A stretch of 64,000 nt of DNA. Origin: Apostichopus japonicus. Taxonomy: Eukaryota > Echinodermata > Holothuroidea > Aspidochirotida > Stichopodidae. The position numbers and the translations under genes were made by a program. The notes beneath the pieces are model-generated. The model was not told the origin of the DNA and did not search any database. It saw nothing but the letters and a program-made list of their open reading frames with translations. The DNA is taken from contig NC_092580.1 in NCBI RefSeq assembly GCF_037975245.1, positions 23,205,001 through 23,269,000 of the forward strand. Direction: 5' to 3'. Position 1 is the stretch's first letter, and every line of letters starts with the position of its first letter. Below are positions 22,451 to 48,804 of the stretch, piece by piece.

Positions 22451-23179
22451 TAATCTTCCGTATTTACGAAGCAGAACCTAAAAGCAAACAGAAAGCCAGC
22501 AGATCATTGGTGTTAAACCCGCCTCTCAGCCAATTAAAAGATGAAAGGTCAAATCCTGACACCCTGCAGAAAAGCCACTCTATTACAGATATTGATAAGA
22601 TGAAAGCATACAAGGTTTCCAGACTCTTACCTCTATTGAATTCAAATGACTTTCAATCAGCATCATGATTGAGCAAATATTTGGACTTTTTCTGTCCCTA
22701 AATGTACTTGTTGAAATAGCAAACGGTAAATATAGGCAACTGTAAATTGGAAAATTTGGGCACCAGTTCTGTGTCAACATAGATCCCTGAGGTCTTTAAT
22801 ATTGAAAATTCAGAGCAGTTTTAGATATTGTGCAGTAATGCAGTAATGAAAAAACATCTTAAACAGCATCTTAAACCTGTACCAATTGAGTATGGTGAGA
22901 ACATGAATGTATACCAAGATAGTGAGAGCAATTAAATACTACCCTGACATGGTTTAAACTTACAGGAATTTCTAATTAGGTTCTTAAAATACAACTCATT
23001 CTCAATTCATCTGACCAATTATGTGATTTCCTGTACACCATGTCCTTGCACAAAATGTCATGCTGAAACCCAAAGCTTATTACTGACCACACCCTATAAC
23101 TAGGAAGAAATGTTTTCATGGATTGAGTTCTGCTAGCCTTGAACAATCATTGACTTGAAGCAAATTAGAAGTCTCAACT
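22451..23179. other. No gene seen
   Basis: An open stretch at 22451-22668 (EAEPKSKQKASRS, then DIDKMKAYKVSRLLPLL) has protein-like composition but begins inside the preceding transposon. I recognise no family and do not call it a gene. Confidence 0.45.
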
Positions 23180-23890
23180 TGAAAGCAAATGACCTTGACC
23201 ATCATAACCAATTAATGTACCCTTGTACTCTTTATAGGAACGCCATATGCCATTATGACATCTGATCAAACGGCCTATGTTATGTTGTCATGTTTAAAAT
23301 TTCCAGAGTGTAACCTCTGCTGCACCTAAATGACCTTTACCCTCCACCAAAAACAATAGGGTTCTTGTACTCACTGTAGAGAATACATGGCCATACATAC
23401 CAGCTACTACAGTTTTCTATCTGGAATATCTTATTTACATAGTGTTAAAGTTTTGACACATGGTGATCTTAAATGAACTCCGACCTACATTCAAAGTGTA
23501 CACACTATACAACATACAAGGCTATCATACATGAGCTCCTTTATGTTCTTGTTCTGGAGATAGAGCACTTTTAATACATTTACATTTTGCCCACTGCTGA
23601 CCCAAAAGACCTTTGACCTCCACCACAATCGAAAGGGTTCGTTAAACTAATTACAGGAATTCCACATGCCAAATATACGAACTGTGCATATGCGACCTTC
23701 ATTGAGATATCATGTTTACAAGATTTGCACACGTTTTCCCTTTGTTGACCTCAAATGACCTTTGACATTTATGAAAAGCAATACGGATCGTCTACTCAGC
23801 AACGGCAAGCTACACACCAAGTTTGAACTTCCTGCAACTTCTACTTCTTGAGCTACCGTGTAAAGAATATTTTTCAGACTTTGACCCGTG
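23180..23890. repeat. Degenerate tandem repeat, about 140-150 bp unit
   Basis: Recurring anchors ATGACCTT(T)GACC with CACCA-AA-AATAGGGTTCT and a following CATACC/CACATGCC block occur near 23185, 23325, 23600 and 23750. The unit is therefore roughly 140-150 bp with heavy divergence. Confidence 0.6.
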
Positions 23891-24017
23891 CTGTCGTGTT
23901 CAATAGAGCGTGTGGAATCGGTTGTGTTTACTCGACTAGCGTTTTCATTCGAATTGTAAACATGATTGGTTGAGATGGCAAAATATCACGTCAGCATGGA
24001 GTTAGTATTATTTTACG

Positions 24018-24227
24018 GTATGCGGCCCGCTAACTTGTCATGAAGTAAACAGTTTGGAAAATGCGTATACAAAACCGGATGATTTTTGTTTTTTATCATT
24101 TTTTTCTTTATTTCTACTTTTTTCTTTTTTTGTTGTTGCAAAAATTCCCGAAGGTCCCGGGCCATTAAAAAGCTGCTCGCTGCCCGGTTTGTCCCGCGGG
24201 CCGCAGGTTGCCGTCCCCTGCTTTAGA
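24018..24227. mobile_element. hAT-like MITE fragment
   Basis: The right edge reads CCGCAGGTTGCCGTCCCCTG. Inverted, this is CAGGGGACGGCAACCTGCGG, a very common hAT (Charlie/MER-like) terminus. The left part has GCGGCCCGCTAACTTGTCAT. No matching left terminus or 8-bp duplication was found, so it is truncated or diverged. Confidence 0.5.
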
Positions 24228-25023
24228 GTATTATAGAGGGTCGGTGAAGGAATGGCTGTCATCTTTCATTGTTCCTTTTATTGTTTTGTTTTCTGTCATT
24301 ATCCATTTCTCTTTCCTAAAGGGGGACTACGCGTAAAAGCTCTGCTTCTTCCGTCAGTCCTATACAAAGGGTAAAAAATGTTTTAAAAAAATGTGTAAAA
24401 AATGTTCTACCGTACTTTGTTATATTTTTATTGTACTGTGGAAATAAACTCAATATAATATCAATAATTAATATACAGGGTATACTCTTTTGAACTTTTT
24501 TTGAAGCGATAGGTTATACCGCTTTCTATGCCAATGAAATGTTAACTAGGTTGTATGACTGTGAACCGGCGTTCCTGTAATTGGATAAGAATTCTGTGTG
24601 GGTTTACCTTCGGTCCTCTTAATGCTAAAACATATTGACGTACAAGACATGATAAATAAAATAAAAGATACAATATAAATACGGCTCACTCCAATCCAGA
24701 CGATTGTCAATTTGCCAAAGAACTGTGTACTCTTCCAGTATTATTGCTATGTAGTGCTCATACTTTCCCCACATACATTTTCAAGCAAACAAAAAGTGTA
24801 ATGGATCTACCTACCACCCTATTAGTTAACTGTAAATTCATCTAATAGTTTAATCATGGAGCTGTAAACAGATCCATGGTTTAATTTAGCTGCTGCTAAG
24901 CAAGACTTGGAATAAAAATATATAAGTTGAAACCGTTGAAGTTGCAACAAGCTTTTACACCGTTATAAAAAATAATAAAATAAAAAAATAAAATCGTAAT
25001 GTGTTGGAAAATCAAGTAGTGAA

Positions 25024-25028
<5 letters not shown>
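24228..25028. other. No gene seen
   Basis: AT-rich spacer without a recognised feature. Confidence 0.5.
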
Positions 25029-26328
<1,300 letters not shown>

Positions 26329-26780
26329 TTATGTATGTATGGGTGTATGTATGTATGTATGTATGTATGTATGTATGTATGTATGTATGTATGTATGTAT
26401 GTATGTATGTATGTATGTATGTATGTATGTATGTATGTATGTATGTGTGTATGTATGTATGTATGTATGTATGTATGTATGTATGTATGTATGTATGTAT
26501 GTATGTATGTATGTATGTATGTATGTATGTATGTATGTATGTATGTATGTATGTATGTATGTATGTATGTATGTATGTATGTATGTATGTATGTATGTAT
26601 GTATGTATGTATGTATGTATGTATGTATGTATGTATGTATGTATGTATGTATGTATGTATGTATGTATGTATGTATGTATGTATGTATGTATGTATGTAT
26701 GTATGTATGTATGTATGTATGTATGTATGTATGTATGTATGTATGTATGTATGTATGTATGTATGTATGTATGTATGTAT
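26329..26780. repeat. (GTAT)n microsatellite, about 450 bp
   Basis: Nearly pure tetranucleotide run with single interruptions (GGGT near 26340, GTGT near 26446). It is the tail of the minus-strand SINE at 26781-26990. Tyr-Val-Cys-Met and Tyr-Ile-His-Thr open frames here are artefacts. Confidence 0.95.
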
Positions 26781-26990
26781 ATGTGATCTTCCCGCAAGCA
26801 GGAACTCGCGAAAGAAGCCATGGGGCTTATAGACTCGCAAGCTGACCGAAGCCAATCTCTCGGCACACATGTCGGGAAGTTGTTATTGAACAACACCCCT
26901 TGCCAGACGACACACATTGCTGTCGGCGGGAATCGAACCGGGGATCTCATGACTGGGAGACGCCGGCGTTAGTCTTGTTGGATCAGGGAG
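26781..26990 (-). mobile_element. tRNA-derived SINE with (ATAC)n tail
   Basis: On the minus strand a tRNA-like head has the B-box GGTTCGATTCC (near 26930). A body with GGCTTCGGTCAGCTTGCGAG and GCGAGTTCCTGCTTGCGG follows, then the (ATAC)n tail. The body and tail recur at 43546-43700. The head is only partly tRNA-like and I cannot place a clean A-box. Confidence 0.65.
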
Positions 26991-27060
26991 TTGCTCGGTT
27001 GCAGGCTCCGTTCGGATACCGTTTACACAGGACAGACTTTACACATTTTGTGAGTCAAAC

Positions 27061-40627
<13,567 letters not shown>

Positions 40628-42603
40628 CTTCGGGCTCCCATACGCCTACCTTTTGAATGAAAAGTATAGTGTTATGTTTTTGTGACGCATTATAAATACT
40701 GTTCAATGGCGGCGGAACCAGGGACACAGGGGGCACGTGCCCTCCCATATTTTGCAAATCGCAAAAGTGCTCTTTTTTATAACATTGTTAAAAGTGAAGC
40801 TTTTTTGATAATAAAATATAATTTATATTTGTAAGTACAATGTGCCCTTCTGTTTGTGGCCCATCCTGGTTGAACTAATGCAGTTAAATGTTTTGTAATT
40901 TATGTTTGGAATAGTCACACGATATGCACACATCTCAGACGAAGCCTTCAGAGCAAAGTACATGTGCACTATATAGTGGCGCGTGCAAGGTGGGGGGGGG
41001 GGGGGGGTTGTGGGTGGATGGGTCATTCCCGCTTTCAGACGAGAGATTAATTCAAATGTCTAGAGTATACTTATTGGTTCAAACTAATCCTATAGACCTA
41101 ATTTATTGTTTAAACATACCTCAGAATGCACAATTTGACGTCTTAACTCTGTTAACCCCTGCCCTGTACAAGAGAGACGCATCCAACGAACCCATATCCA
41201 CGCTCCTTAGTCGATTTGCTCTTTTAACCCTCCCTCATAAAGGTTACCAAATCGCAATTGTATGCTGGTCACCACCTGTTCGAACTGATATCACCCAGGA
41301 AGTCACATCGGATGCGGGTTTTATGGTCCAGACTCTGGTATTCTACTTTTGTTGTCAAGAGTCATAGCTGGAAAAATTGTCTTGCACCAGGTCAATTTAA
41401 TTTATATCTGTATACTTGAACGTTGAGTTCTGTTTTCGCATCATTCTGCGTCAATGGTGACTAATTATAGCTATATTGGAATCTAGTTACTTGCAGTCAC
41501 TATCAGTTACTAACAGTTACTTGTAGTTACTTATATTTATATCTTGTTTTATATCTATTCATGGCAATTTATTAACAGTGTTGTTTACATTAATAAGCAT
41601 TGTAGAATAAGTTTCGCGGAACTGGAAAAGACCGATATGACAGCTCCCTCATTTACTTTAAGACGTTGCTGGAGATCCGACCCCCCCCCCCCCACCTCTG
41701 TGGAACATGCAGGATATCACGCAATCCATTACTTAATTTTGGGATTTTGTATATGACATAAGACAAATAACCACTCCCAATTGGATCACAATTTAAAAAA
41801 AAAAATCGACTTTAATGTGTTTGCCTTTTAATTGAAGGGATATTCCAGTGATGGACAATCCAACATTTATCATAAATATTCTTGAATGTTAGTTGAAATC
41901 CCCATCTCCCTATACCTCCTTCAAAACTGGAAATATAGTTATTGGAATCAATGTAATCTATTTTGACTTGTGGTTTGTGACGTCATCACGCCAAATGTTT
42001 TTAAAAGTTGTTTCTCTCCTACAACCTTCTCGTTGAATTATCTGATACATTTGGAATCTGTGCTTTGCTGTCAATGTTTCATCAAAATGTAACAATTTAA
42101 AAAAAGGTTTTTCTTCTGTGAATGTCATGAGTAATAAGTGTACTAATAAGTAATATAATAAGTAACTAATAAGTAATAAATGATGTATCGTTCACCTTGC
42201 TGTTGCGAGATGTCATTCTAAAAATGGCCCCCCTCACCTCCGACCGTCAGTTGTGGGAATTGTTCAATCGGGGGATATTTTGCATTCAGCTGGGGAAGAC
42301 CATTACTACCCCCGTCTTTTAAACCTCACACCAAGTACTTATTAGCAAATTTTGAGTTCAGGGCTACTAATATAGATCTGATGTATAGTCTGAATATGCT
42401 TCAGAAGAGCACCATTTGACGTCTGTGTTCCCTACTACTAGCTAAAATGACAATTCAAACACATAGAACTGTCCAACATAAAATATGTAAAATGAAAACA
42501 CACACTTTGTTAAAAAATACAATGATATGCCTACAGGGCCTGTAGGACTGACATACATTTACACGCACAGATGAAGTAATTGAACTTGAGTTGGATACGA
42601 AAC
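40628..42603. other. Upstream flank of gene A; no other gene seen
   Basis: May contain the gene A promoter. A GGCGGAACCAGGG motif near 40709 is reminiscent of a hAT MITE end but has no partner. The open frame at 40924-41367 spans a poly-G run and shows no family motif. Confidence 0.4.
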
Positions 42604-42612
42604 GATTGTATG

Positions 42613-42979
42613 CATATAGGCGTAGGAGGCGGGGGCTGGGCGGGGGGGGGGGGGGCTGGGCTGCACCCGACCAAATATTTGGTGAAAATTCAGGCAATAT
42701 GCTGAGAATTTTACGGGCACCTATACTGAAAGAAAAATAATCTGCAATGTGTTTTTCAATGGTTAACTTATATTATTATTATTATTTTATTGTAACGACT
42801 TCCCCAATATGGAAGGGTAATAACACGGCAAATGATTGTATGTTATTTGGCATGAGATGTAATAACCGATGCATGCCTATATGATATGCACATTGACATG
42901 TTGAAACTGTGGTTACAGTTTTCGGGCAAGTCGTTACAGCCCTCCCCCCCCCCCCATCAAATTGGGCTCCTACGCCTAT
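42613..42979. mobile_element. MITE with GGCGTAGGAG ends and 9-bp TSD
   Basis: Starts CATATAGGCGTAGGAGG and ends GGCTCCTACGCCTAT. It is flanked by identical GATTGTATG at 42604-42612 and 42980-42988. An 8-9-bp duplication fits hAT or Merlin-type elements. 367 bp, non-coding, with G/C homopolymer tracts inside both ends. Confidence 0.8.
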
Positions 42980-43545
42980 GATTGTATGGAAGATGATTGT
43001 TTCGTTTCCTCTCGCTGAGGCACATATCAAAATCAATGAGCTGTAAAAATGTACTTATTGTTCAATATAAAAGAACGTAGACAAGAGGACCTACCTTGCT
43101 TAAATCCCGGCCAATATATGGGTACTAAAACAACAAACTTTTCCTGTCCTCTCTATCCACCCTTTCTGTCTCTCCACCTCTCTCTCTCTCTCTTTATCGC
43201 TTCTCTCCGATAGCCAGCTTGTGTGACACTATACAATCACACGCTGTTGTCCTGTGTGACATTTGCTTCTGTTGGTCTTCCAGTCTAAGACAGGCTATAC
43301 ACACAGCGATATCCATAACCTAACTGTAACATATACCGTACCATAAACCATATCATACCATGCTATATTATATAGGTATAGCTTCAGCTAGAAAGGGAAA
43401 CGAAAATTGCTGGTATTAAGAGCAATTATTCAGTGATCCGTTGGTTATATAGGGTCAACACATCCTTTGAAGTGATTGCGGACACCTACATAGATGTATG
43501 TATGTATATATATCATACATTTGGTTCCAAACCAGTAATCGTCAT

Positions 43546-43700
43546 TATGTATGTATGTATGTATGTATGTATGTATGTATGTATGTGTGTATGCGTGTAT
43601 GTATGCGTGTATGTATGTATGTATATTAGATCCTCCTGCAAGCAGGAACTCGCGAAGAAGCCTCATTGGCTTATCAAAGCCGCAAGCTGACCGAAGTCAG
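43546..43700 (-). mobile_element. tRNA-derived SINE fragment with (ATAC)n tail
   Basis: Same body as 26781-26990 on the minus strand (GACTTCGGTCAGCTTGCGG, GCGAGTTCCTGCTTGCAGG), followed by a shorter (ATAC)n tail at 43546-43625 with GCGT interruptions. The tRNA-like head is missing. Confidence 0.65.
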
Positions 43701-45039
43701 TCTCTTACTTTCATATTTGACGTCCATGGTCACGAAGGATCATCGTGGTTGTCGCGGTCATGTTAGGGTCAGTAGGTTTTAAGTCAAGTCATTTGTGTTT
43801 ACATGTCAGGTGCGAAAAGACCTACTGGGCAATTTTGCAGTGCCGGATGGCCCAGCAATACGGGGAGGGGACTTCATCAAACTTTCTAAACAAATTAGTA
43901 ATTTACAGTGTCGTTTTGTTGCAAACATTTAAATACTATAATTTATGCTATACAGAAAACACAGAGGGTCATTTTATTATACTTGTGACTAAGCGGAGCA
44001 TTTCAAAGTTTCTTTCGGTTGTGGGGTGGGGAGGAGGTAGGGCTAGAATGATGTCTAACAAGTACCCCCTCCCACCAGTTTAAATTCCGTTTATCCCTAT
44101 TTCAAGGACTTTGGAGAAAGTAGCCATTAAGATGCTATATAAGTATGGTGGTTGTTTCAAGGGTTCACTTTCTGGGATGATCTCAGATCAAACTAGAGGT
44201 GGGGTGGGGTGGGGTGGGGTGGGTGGGAATTATATAGGACCCTCATTATACCACACTTACCAGGGAGAGTCCGACAGAAGCAGTGTTACTCATAGAAATT
44301 GTTTTGTCTCTCAGCTGAGCTCCCCCTCATGGACTTCATGCAACTGAGGGCCTAAATTGTAGGGTTTGACATTCACATTGAAACGAACTAGAACGGTCCA
44401 TTATGTTCCTGGATCATTATAGGCATCCGTAGATTATAGTAATATTTCAATTTCATTTTCAATTAAATTTTCAATTTCATTAAAACAACGTGTTGTATCG
44501 ATTAGATCGCCATGTCATATATAGTTTACTACAATGAACTAAATCATACTAATGACTAAGTATTTACAATCGCATATATAGCAGTGTTAGATTCATGATA
44601 CGAGTTCCCCTAAACTTTATACTGAAAACTGTTATGGCTCATTTGTAGAGTTAACGTCATGCGTGGTAGCCTAATTGATATATTGATAATTCTGCATTAC
44701 ATTTTGCTACGCGATGATTATATATACGTATCAGGTAGTATACGATCATTTCGCATGTTCACTAAATTTGCATATTGTGTTTTACATATGTATAGCTGCA
44801 CTGCACGATAGACAATGTGGTTGTTGTCTCCGTAAGTCAAATTATAACCAATATTTTCAATCGCAATTTTAATCTACAAAGCCTGAACGAAAACCAGGGA
44901 TTATGGAATGGCATCTAAAGCAATTCCAAATTCGTGCACCTTCTCATGCAACCTCTTGTTTCGGTCCTCCCCGTCCTATACTGATGTTCAGGTTACATCG
45001 GAATTCATCGGGAAATTTGGGGAAATGAAACTCTCCCCA
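43701..45039. other. No gene seen
   Basis: Contains a (GGGGT)n patch at 44200-44225. The other open frames have no recognisable motif. Confidence 0.45.
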
Positions 45040-45960
45040 AAACCACACTGTTAGCAACCTTGGATAAATTGGATGTGTCTTCTTTACGCGCAAATATTCC
45101 TGACGAAGATGGCATTTCGGTGGTAAAACCCCCACAAAGACAGACTTGGCTGAACTGATGCAACTTCATCTTGACGTGTATGGCAAGCCATGTGGGACAA
45201 ACACCGCATAATATATCCGCGTATTAATTCGAATATATACGCGTATTAATTGTACATGTGTAAAGTTTCGCTTTTTGAAGCGATCTCGCGAGCCCGCCAA
45301 CACATTTATCGTTGGTATATGTACACAGCAAGAGCGGAATTGTTTTATCGTGTATATTCTAATTAATCCGTGCATATATTGGATTTAATCTCCATATGTA
45401 TTTTATTTAATATGTGTATATTTTCGAGTTAATACGTGAATATATTCGAATTAATACGTGGATATATTCAAATTAATACGCGGATATATTTAAGCCATAT
45501 GATTGGCTCATAATATATACGCGTATATATTCCAATTAATACGCGTATAAATTCCAATTAATACGCGGATATATTATGCAGTGTTTGTCCCATATGACTT
45601 GCCATAGACGTGCCCATGAATCTGGTACAACAAACACTACCTCCAGAAATCATGACACCGCCATGGGAACAAATATGCCCCCTGCCTTTGCCACTATCTT
45701 AAAGGATGACATCGAGAAAACATATCTATCTCGACTAAACTTGGTTACGTTTCATTGACAACATTTTCACGACATGGACCCCATGGTGAAGCAAATCTCA
45801 GACTCTTCATTGATAAGTTAAGCCTCGTTCCATCACATAATCGATTTCAATGCAAATTTGTCTAGACATTATGCTCACTTTCTGAACAACCATGTGACCT
45901 TACAAACTGGCACACTCTAAATAGACTTGTTCAGTAACGAACAAGCACAACTAACTCTTA
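45040..45960 (+). mobile_element. Penelope-like element fragment interrupted by a TIR element
   Basis: Before the insertion the frame reads LATLDKLDVSSLRANIPDED (cf. the motif A wording LDVSSLYTNIP). After it come AMGTNMPPAFATI (cf. AMGTKMAPAYAN), then a damaged YVDD region and DLFSNEQAQLTLTKQ-like sequence matching 21223-21290. The 428-bp element at 45179-45606 splits it. It ends near 45960 against LINE sequence. Confidence 0.72.
45179..45606. mobile_element. TATGG-ended element with ATACGCGTAT array, 6-bp TSD
   Basis: Starts TATGGCAAGCCATGTGGGAC and ends with the near-perfect inverse, ...GTCCCATATGACTTGCCATA (TIR about 43 bp). It is flanked by identical GACGTG at 45173-45178 and 45607-45612. 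The interior consists of units of about 20 bp around palindromic (A)TACGCGTAT and AATTCGAATAT cores. It is inserted in a Penelope-like element, so the empty site is inferable. Confidence 0.88.
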
Positions 45961-45969
45961 CCAAACAGT

Positions 45970-46335
45970 AGTCCAATAGGCCTATACATGCAGGCTGTTA
46001 GATACAGCATACACAGACTTAAGGAAATTAGAGGATTACTTCCTCCTATTGATACATTAGCATTTAGCAGACTGAAAGCGCTAAATATATTCTGGCCATA
46101 CAGGGGAAAGGGATTATCTGAATTGCGTGGTGAAAGGAATATATCTGTACGAATAACAAACAATAGAATTATTCCAAAACGTCTACTATCGCTGAATGAA
46201 ATCAACAACAATGTAAAGATACACTTGGAAAGGAAGACAGAACAGAAGGTTAAGGTGGTAACACTTGGTAAAGCGCACATTACTGTAAAAACACTCAATG
46301 GCGCTGAACAACAAAACAATTGTAAAAACGATTTC
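45970..46335 (+). pseudogene. LINE ORF2 leader fragment
   Basis: Reads LLPPIDTLAFSRLKALNIF, then YRGKGLSELRGERNISVRI and TNNRIIPKRL. The Arg/Gly-rich RGK...R..R.I.VRIT wording is seen upstream of the endonuclease domain in many CR1/L2-like LINEs. It may be the 5' part of the element continuing at 46742. Confidence 0.5.
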
Positions 46336-46344
46336 TTAAATAAA

Positions 46345-46715
46345 TGAGTCTTTAAAGCAGCTTTAAAAGTTCTGATGGTCTTCGAATTTCTTGTGTCGAC
46401 GGGGAGAGCGTTCCAAAGTCTAGGGCCAGTGACGCTGAAAGAGCGGCCTGCGAAACATTTGCGGCGTGTGAAAGGAACCTTGAGAAGAATGCCCTTTGAC
46501 GAGCGTGTTGAACGACCAGGTGTCTTAATTTCCAGCAACTCGGACAGATAAGCTGGTGCTGAATTATGTATACACTTATAAACGAGGAGGAGGATCTTGT
46601 ACTCGGCACGGACATTGACGGGGAGGATGTGCAGCTCCTTCAATGCTGCGGAGGCACTATCATATTTTGATCTGCCGAGAATAATTTTAGCCGTGTAATT
46701 TTGGATCCTTTTTTT
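46345..46715 (-). pseudogene. LINE ORF2 C-terminal fragment, inverted
   Basis: On the minus strand: KRIQNYTAKIILGRSKYDSA, then ALKELHILPVNVRAEYKILL, RSFSVTGPRLWNALPVDTRN and FKAALKTHLFKK. This is a well-preserved LINE C-terminus, open for over 100 codons. It lies between plus-strand leader and endonuclease segments. Confidence 0.8.
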
Positions 46716-46741
46716 GGCGTCAGAACAAGCTCGCTTTTGGA

Positions 46742-47785
46742 TATATCAATGCCAGGTCAGTTAAAGACAAATCCATGGAGCTTCGTGATTTCATTGAAGA
46801 AGAACATATTCACGATTTGGGTATCACAGAAACATGGTTGACGGGTGACGAAAGTGATGATATTATATGCAAAGAGTTGACGCCAAATGGATTTAAGTTG
46901 GATCATGTCCCAAGAACATCGGGGAAGGGTGGTGGTGTTGTTGTTGTTTTTTATAAGTCTGGATTAAAGTGTTCTAAACAGAAAGTGTCATATTCATCGT
47001 TTGACCTTATTGAGACTGTTCTGACAACTCGTAATGACTGTCTACTTGTAGCTGTTCTGTATCGGCCTCCAAGTGGAGCTAAACACAGTCACCCGACACC
47101 ACTGTGTCTGGAACATATTCAGGACTATATCGACAGTCGATTAATATCTACGGGAAAACTTATAGTTCTTGGTGATTTTAATTTCCATATGGATGAGCAG
47201 GACAATTCAGACGCGGTCAAGTTCAGGGACCTTCTCTTCAGCCTGAATCTGAACCAACACATCACAACTACAACTCATATACAAGGTCACACACTTGACC
47301 TGGTGATCACAAGATCAAATGAAAACCTAGTCGCCAACGTAACGTGTAAGCCACCCTCTATGTCTGATCACTATCCACTCATTATTACATGTCATGTTGA
47401 CAAACCTGCTGCACCAAAGGGAATAATCCAGAATAGGTGTATTAGGAACATTGATATAGAGAAACTACAGCAAGATGTCATGAACAGCTCGTTAGAAACA
47501 TCACCACCTGATGGTATTACAGACTTGGTAAGCCTCGACAGTACTACTATGTCAGATATCCTAGACTCCCATGCCCCCATTACTACCAGGGAGTTGGTCA
47601 TCAGAGAGGTCTCCATGGTACACTGATGAGCTGGCTGATGCTCGTCGAAAACGCCGTCAATCAGAACGACGATGGAATGCGAATGGGCTCTCATGGGAGA
47701 ATCAGTATTCTCAGAATTAACCATTACCTATCATGTCATTCACGAGACCAAGAAATCTACGGGATATTTCAGTTCTGGTAGCGTT
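46742..47785 (+). pseudogene. LINE endonuclease domain fragment
   Basis: Begins YINARSVKDKSMELRDFI and is open to 47626. It has ITETWLTGDE (catalytic Glu), LLVAVLYRPPSG, LIVLGDFNFHMD (catalytic Asp/Asn) and MSDHYPLIITC (catalytic Asp-His), so the apurinic-endonuclease fold is essentially complete. A frameshift near 47612 moves the sequence to WYTDELADARRKRRQSERRW in another frame. The reverse transcriptase is missing. Confidence 0.85.
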
Positions 47786-47899
47786 TCAGGATACCACCCT
47801 ATCAGACGCAAACAACACAGAAACTACATGACCGTTGCCCTTGTGTACAAGCAATTGTGAGACGGGCATACTTGTCGATTCCAATGAGGACTTCCAGAG

Positions 47900-48804
47900 T
47901 ATGGAACGCCGAAAGGCGTTGTTGTCTCGTTTGGTGTTGTTCTCTCCTTTGATGCTGTTGTCTCCTTGAACGTTATTGTCTACTTTGATTTTATTGGCTC
48001 CTTTGATGTTGTTATCTCCTTTGATGCTGGCGGCGCTGTTCACTTTTATGACGTCAAAATACGTATACAAATTCAAAGAATTTAGCGCTTTCAGAACTAG
48101 CCAAAATGTCCGAGAGAGACCGACTAGCCCATGTTGTAGGGCTAGGTTATATGAACAAAATGGAAGCAGTAATGATGGAAATCTCTGTAAAATCGGTGAA
48201 GAACCTACGAAAGTCTTTCAACCTAAGAAAAAGAGATATATGTGGTTAATTTACAGGCACGGACCTAGCCTAACGTAAAAGTAAAGTAAAGTAAATTAAA
48301 ATTTATTGATATTCATCATAAAATGACAATATAATAAAATGGACTACAGCATCTCAAAACTAGGTTAAAAATATATATAGCCTTAGTTAGTATAACCATA
48401 GTAGTATTAATTATATTATTATTAATATTAGTTTAGGTCCACCTGCAAGGAATGTGACTAGGTGAGCCATAGTGGGCTTTGCTATCACATTTCTGTTAAT
48501 GCCCCATTAGTCATTGTGGTGTTTGGGTAGGGGTTTAAAAAGATATCACTTAATTTTAACTTATACAGACTAAATACTGGTTCTCTTGTTTACACTGACT
48601 TTACGTAAAAAAATTGTCCTTCTTCTTCATTAGTTTCCTACTTTTATTCACTTTCTTTCTTTGTTCTTCATTTGGTCGCTAGCTCGATAAACTTTCCTAG
48701 TTTTTCTAGGATAGCAAAGCCCACATTTTGGCTAATTCTGAAGCACTAAATTCTTTGAATTTGTATACGTATTTTGACATCATAAAAGTGAACAGCGCCG
48801 CCAG
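47900..48804 (+). mobile_element. One-armed relative of the 2.2-kb TATGG element
   Basis: Begins TATGGAACGCCGAAAGGCG, then an 18-bp-unit minisatellite arm (47915-48026) like that at 34842-35345. A core follows, bounded by inverted repeats of about 80 bp: CTGGCGGCGCTGTTCACTTT at 48027 and its inverse ending GCGCCGCCAG at 48804. The right minisatellite arm and the CCATA end are missing. The GTGAACAGCGCC...CAG junction with the array also occurs at 36562-36580. Confidence 0.7.
48106..48249 (+). other. Short open frame at the start of the element core
   Basis: 47 codons (MSERDRLAHVVGLGYMNKM, then EAVMMEISVKSVKNLRKSFN) starting directly after the inverted repeat at 48027. The position suggests the 5' exon of an element-encoded gene. 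No family recognised. Confidence 0.3.

Noticed and set aside
40924-41367. 147-codon frame upstream of gene A
   Set aside because: It runs through a poly-G tract, has no recognisable motif and no splice or start context that supports it.
45951-46643. A single 230-codon gene on the minus strand
   Set aside because: Only the first about 115 codons are LINE ORF2 C-terminus. The remainder is antisense to a leader-like frame and has no support.
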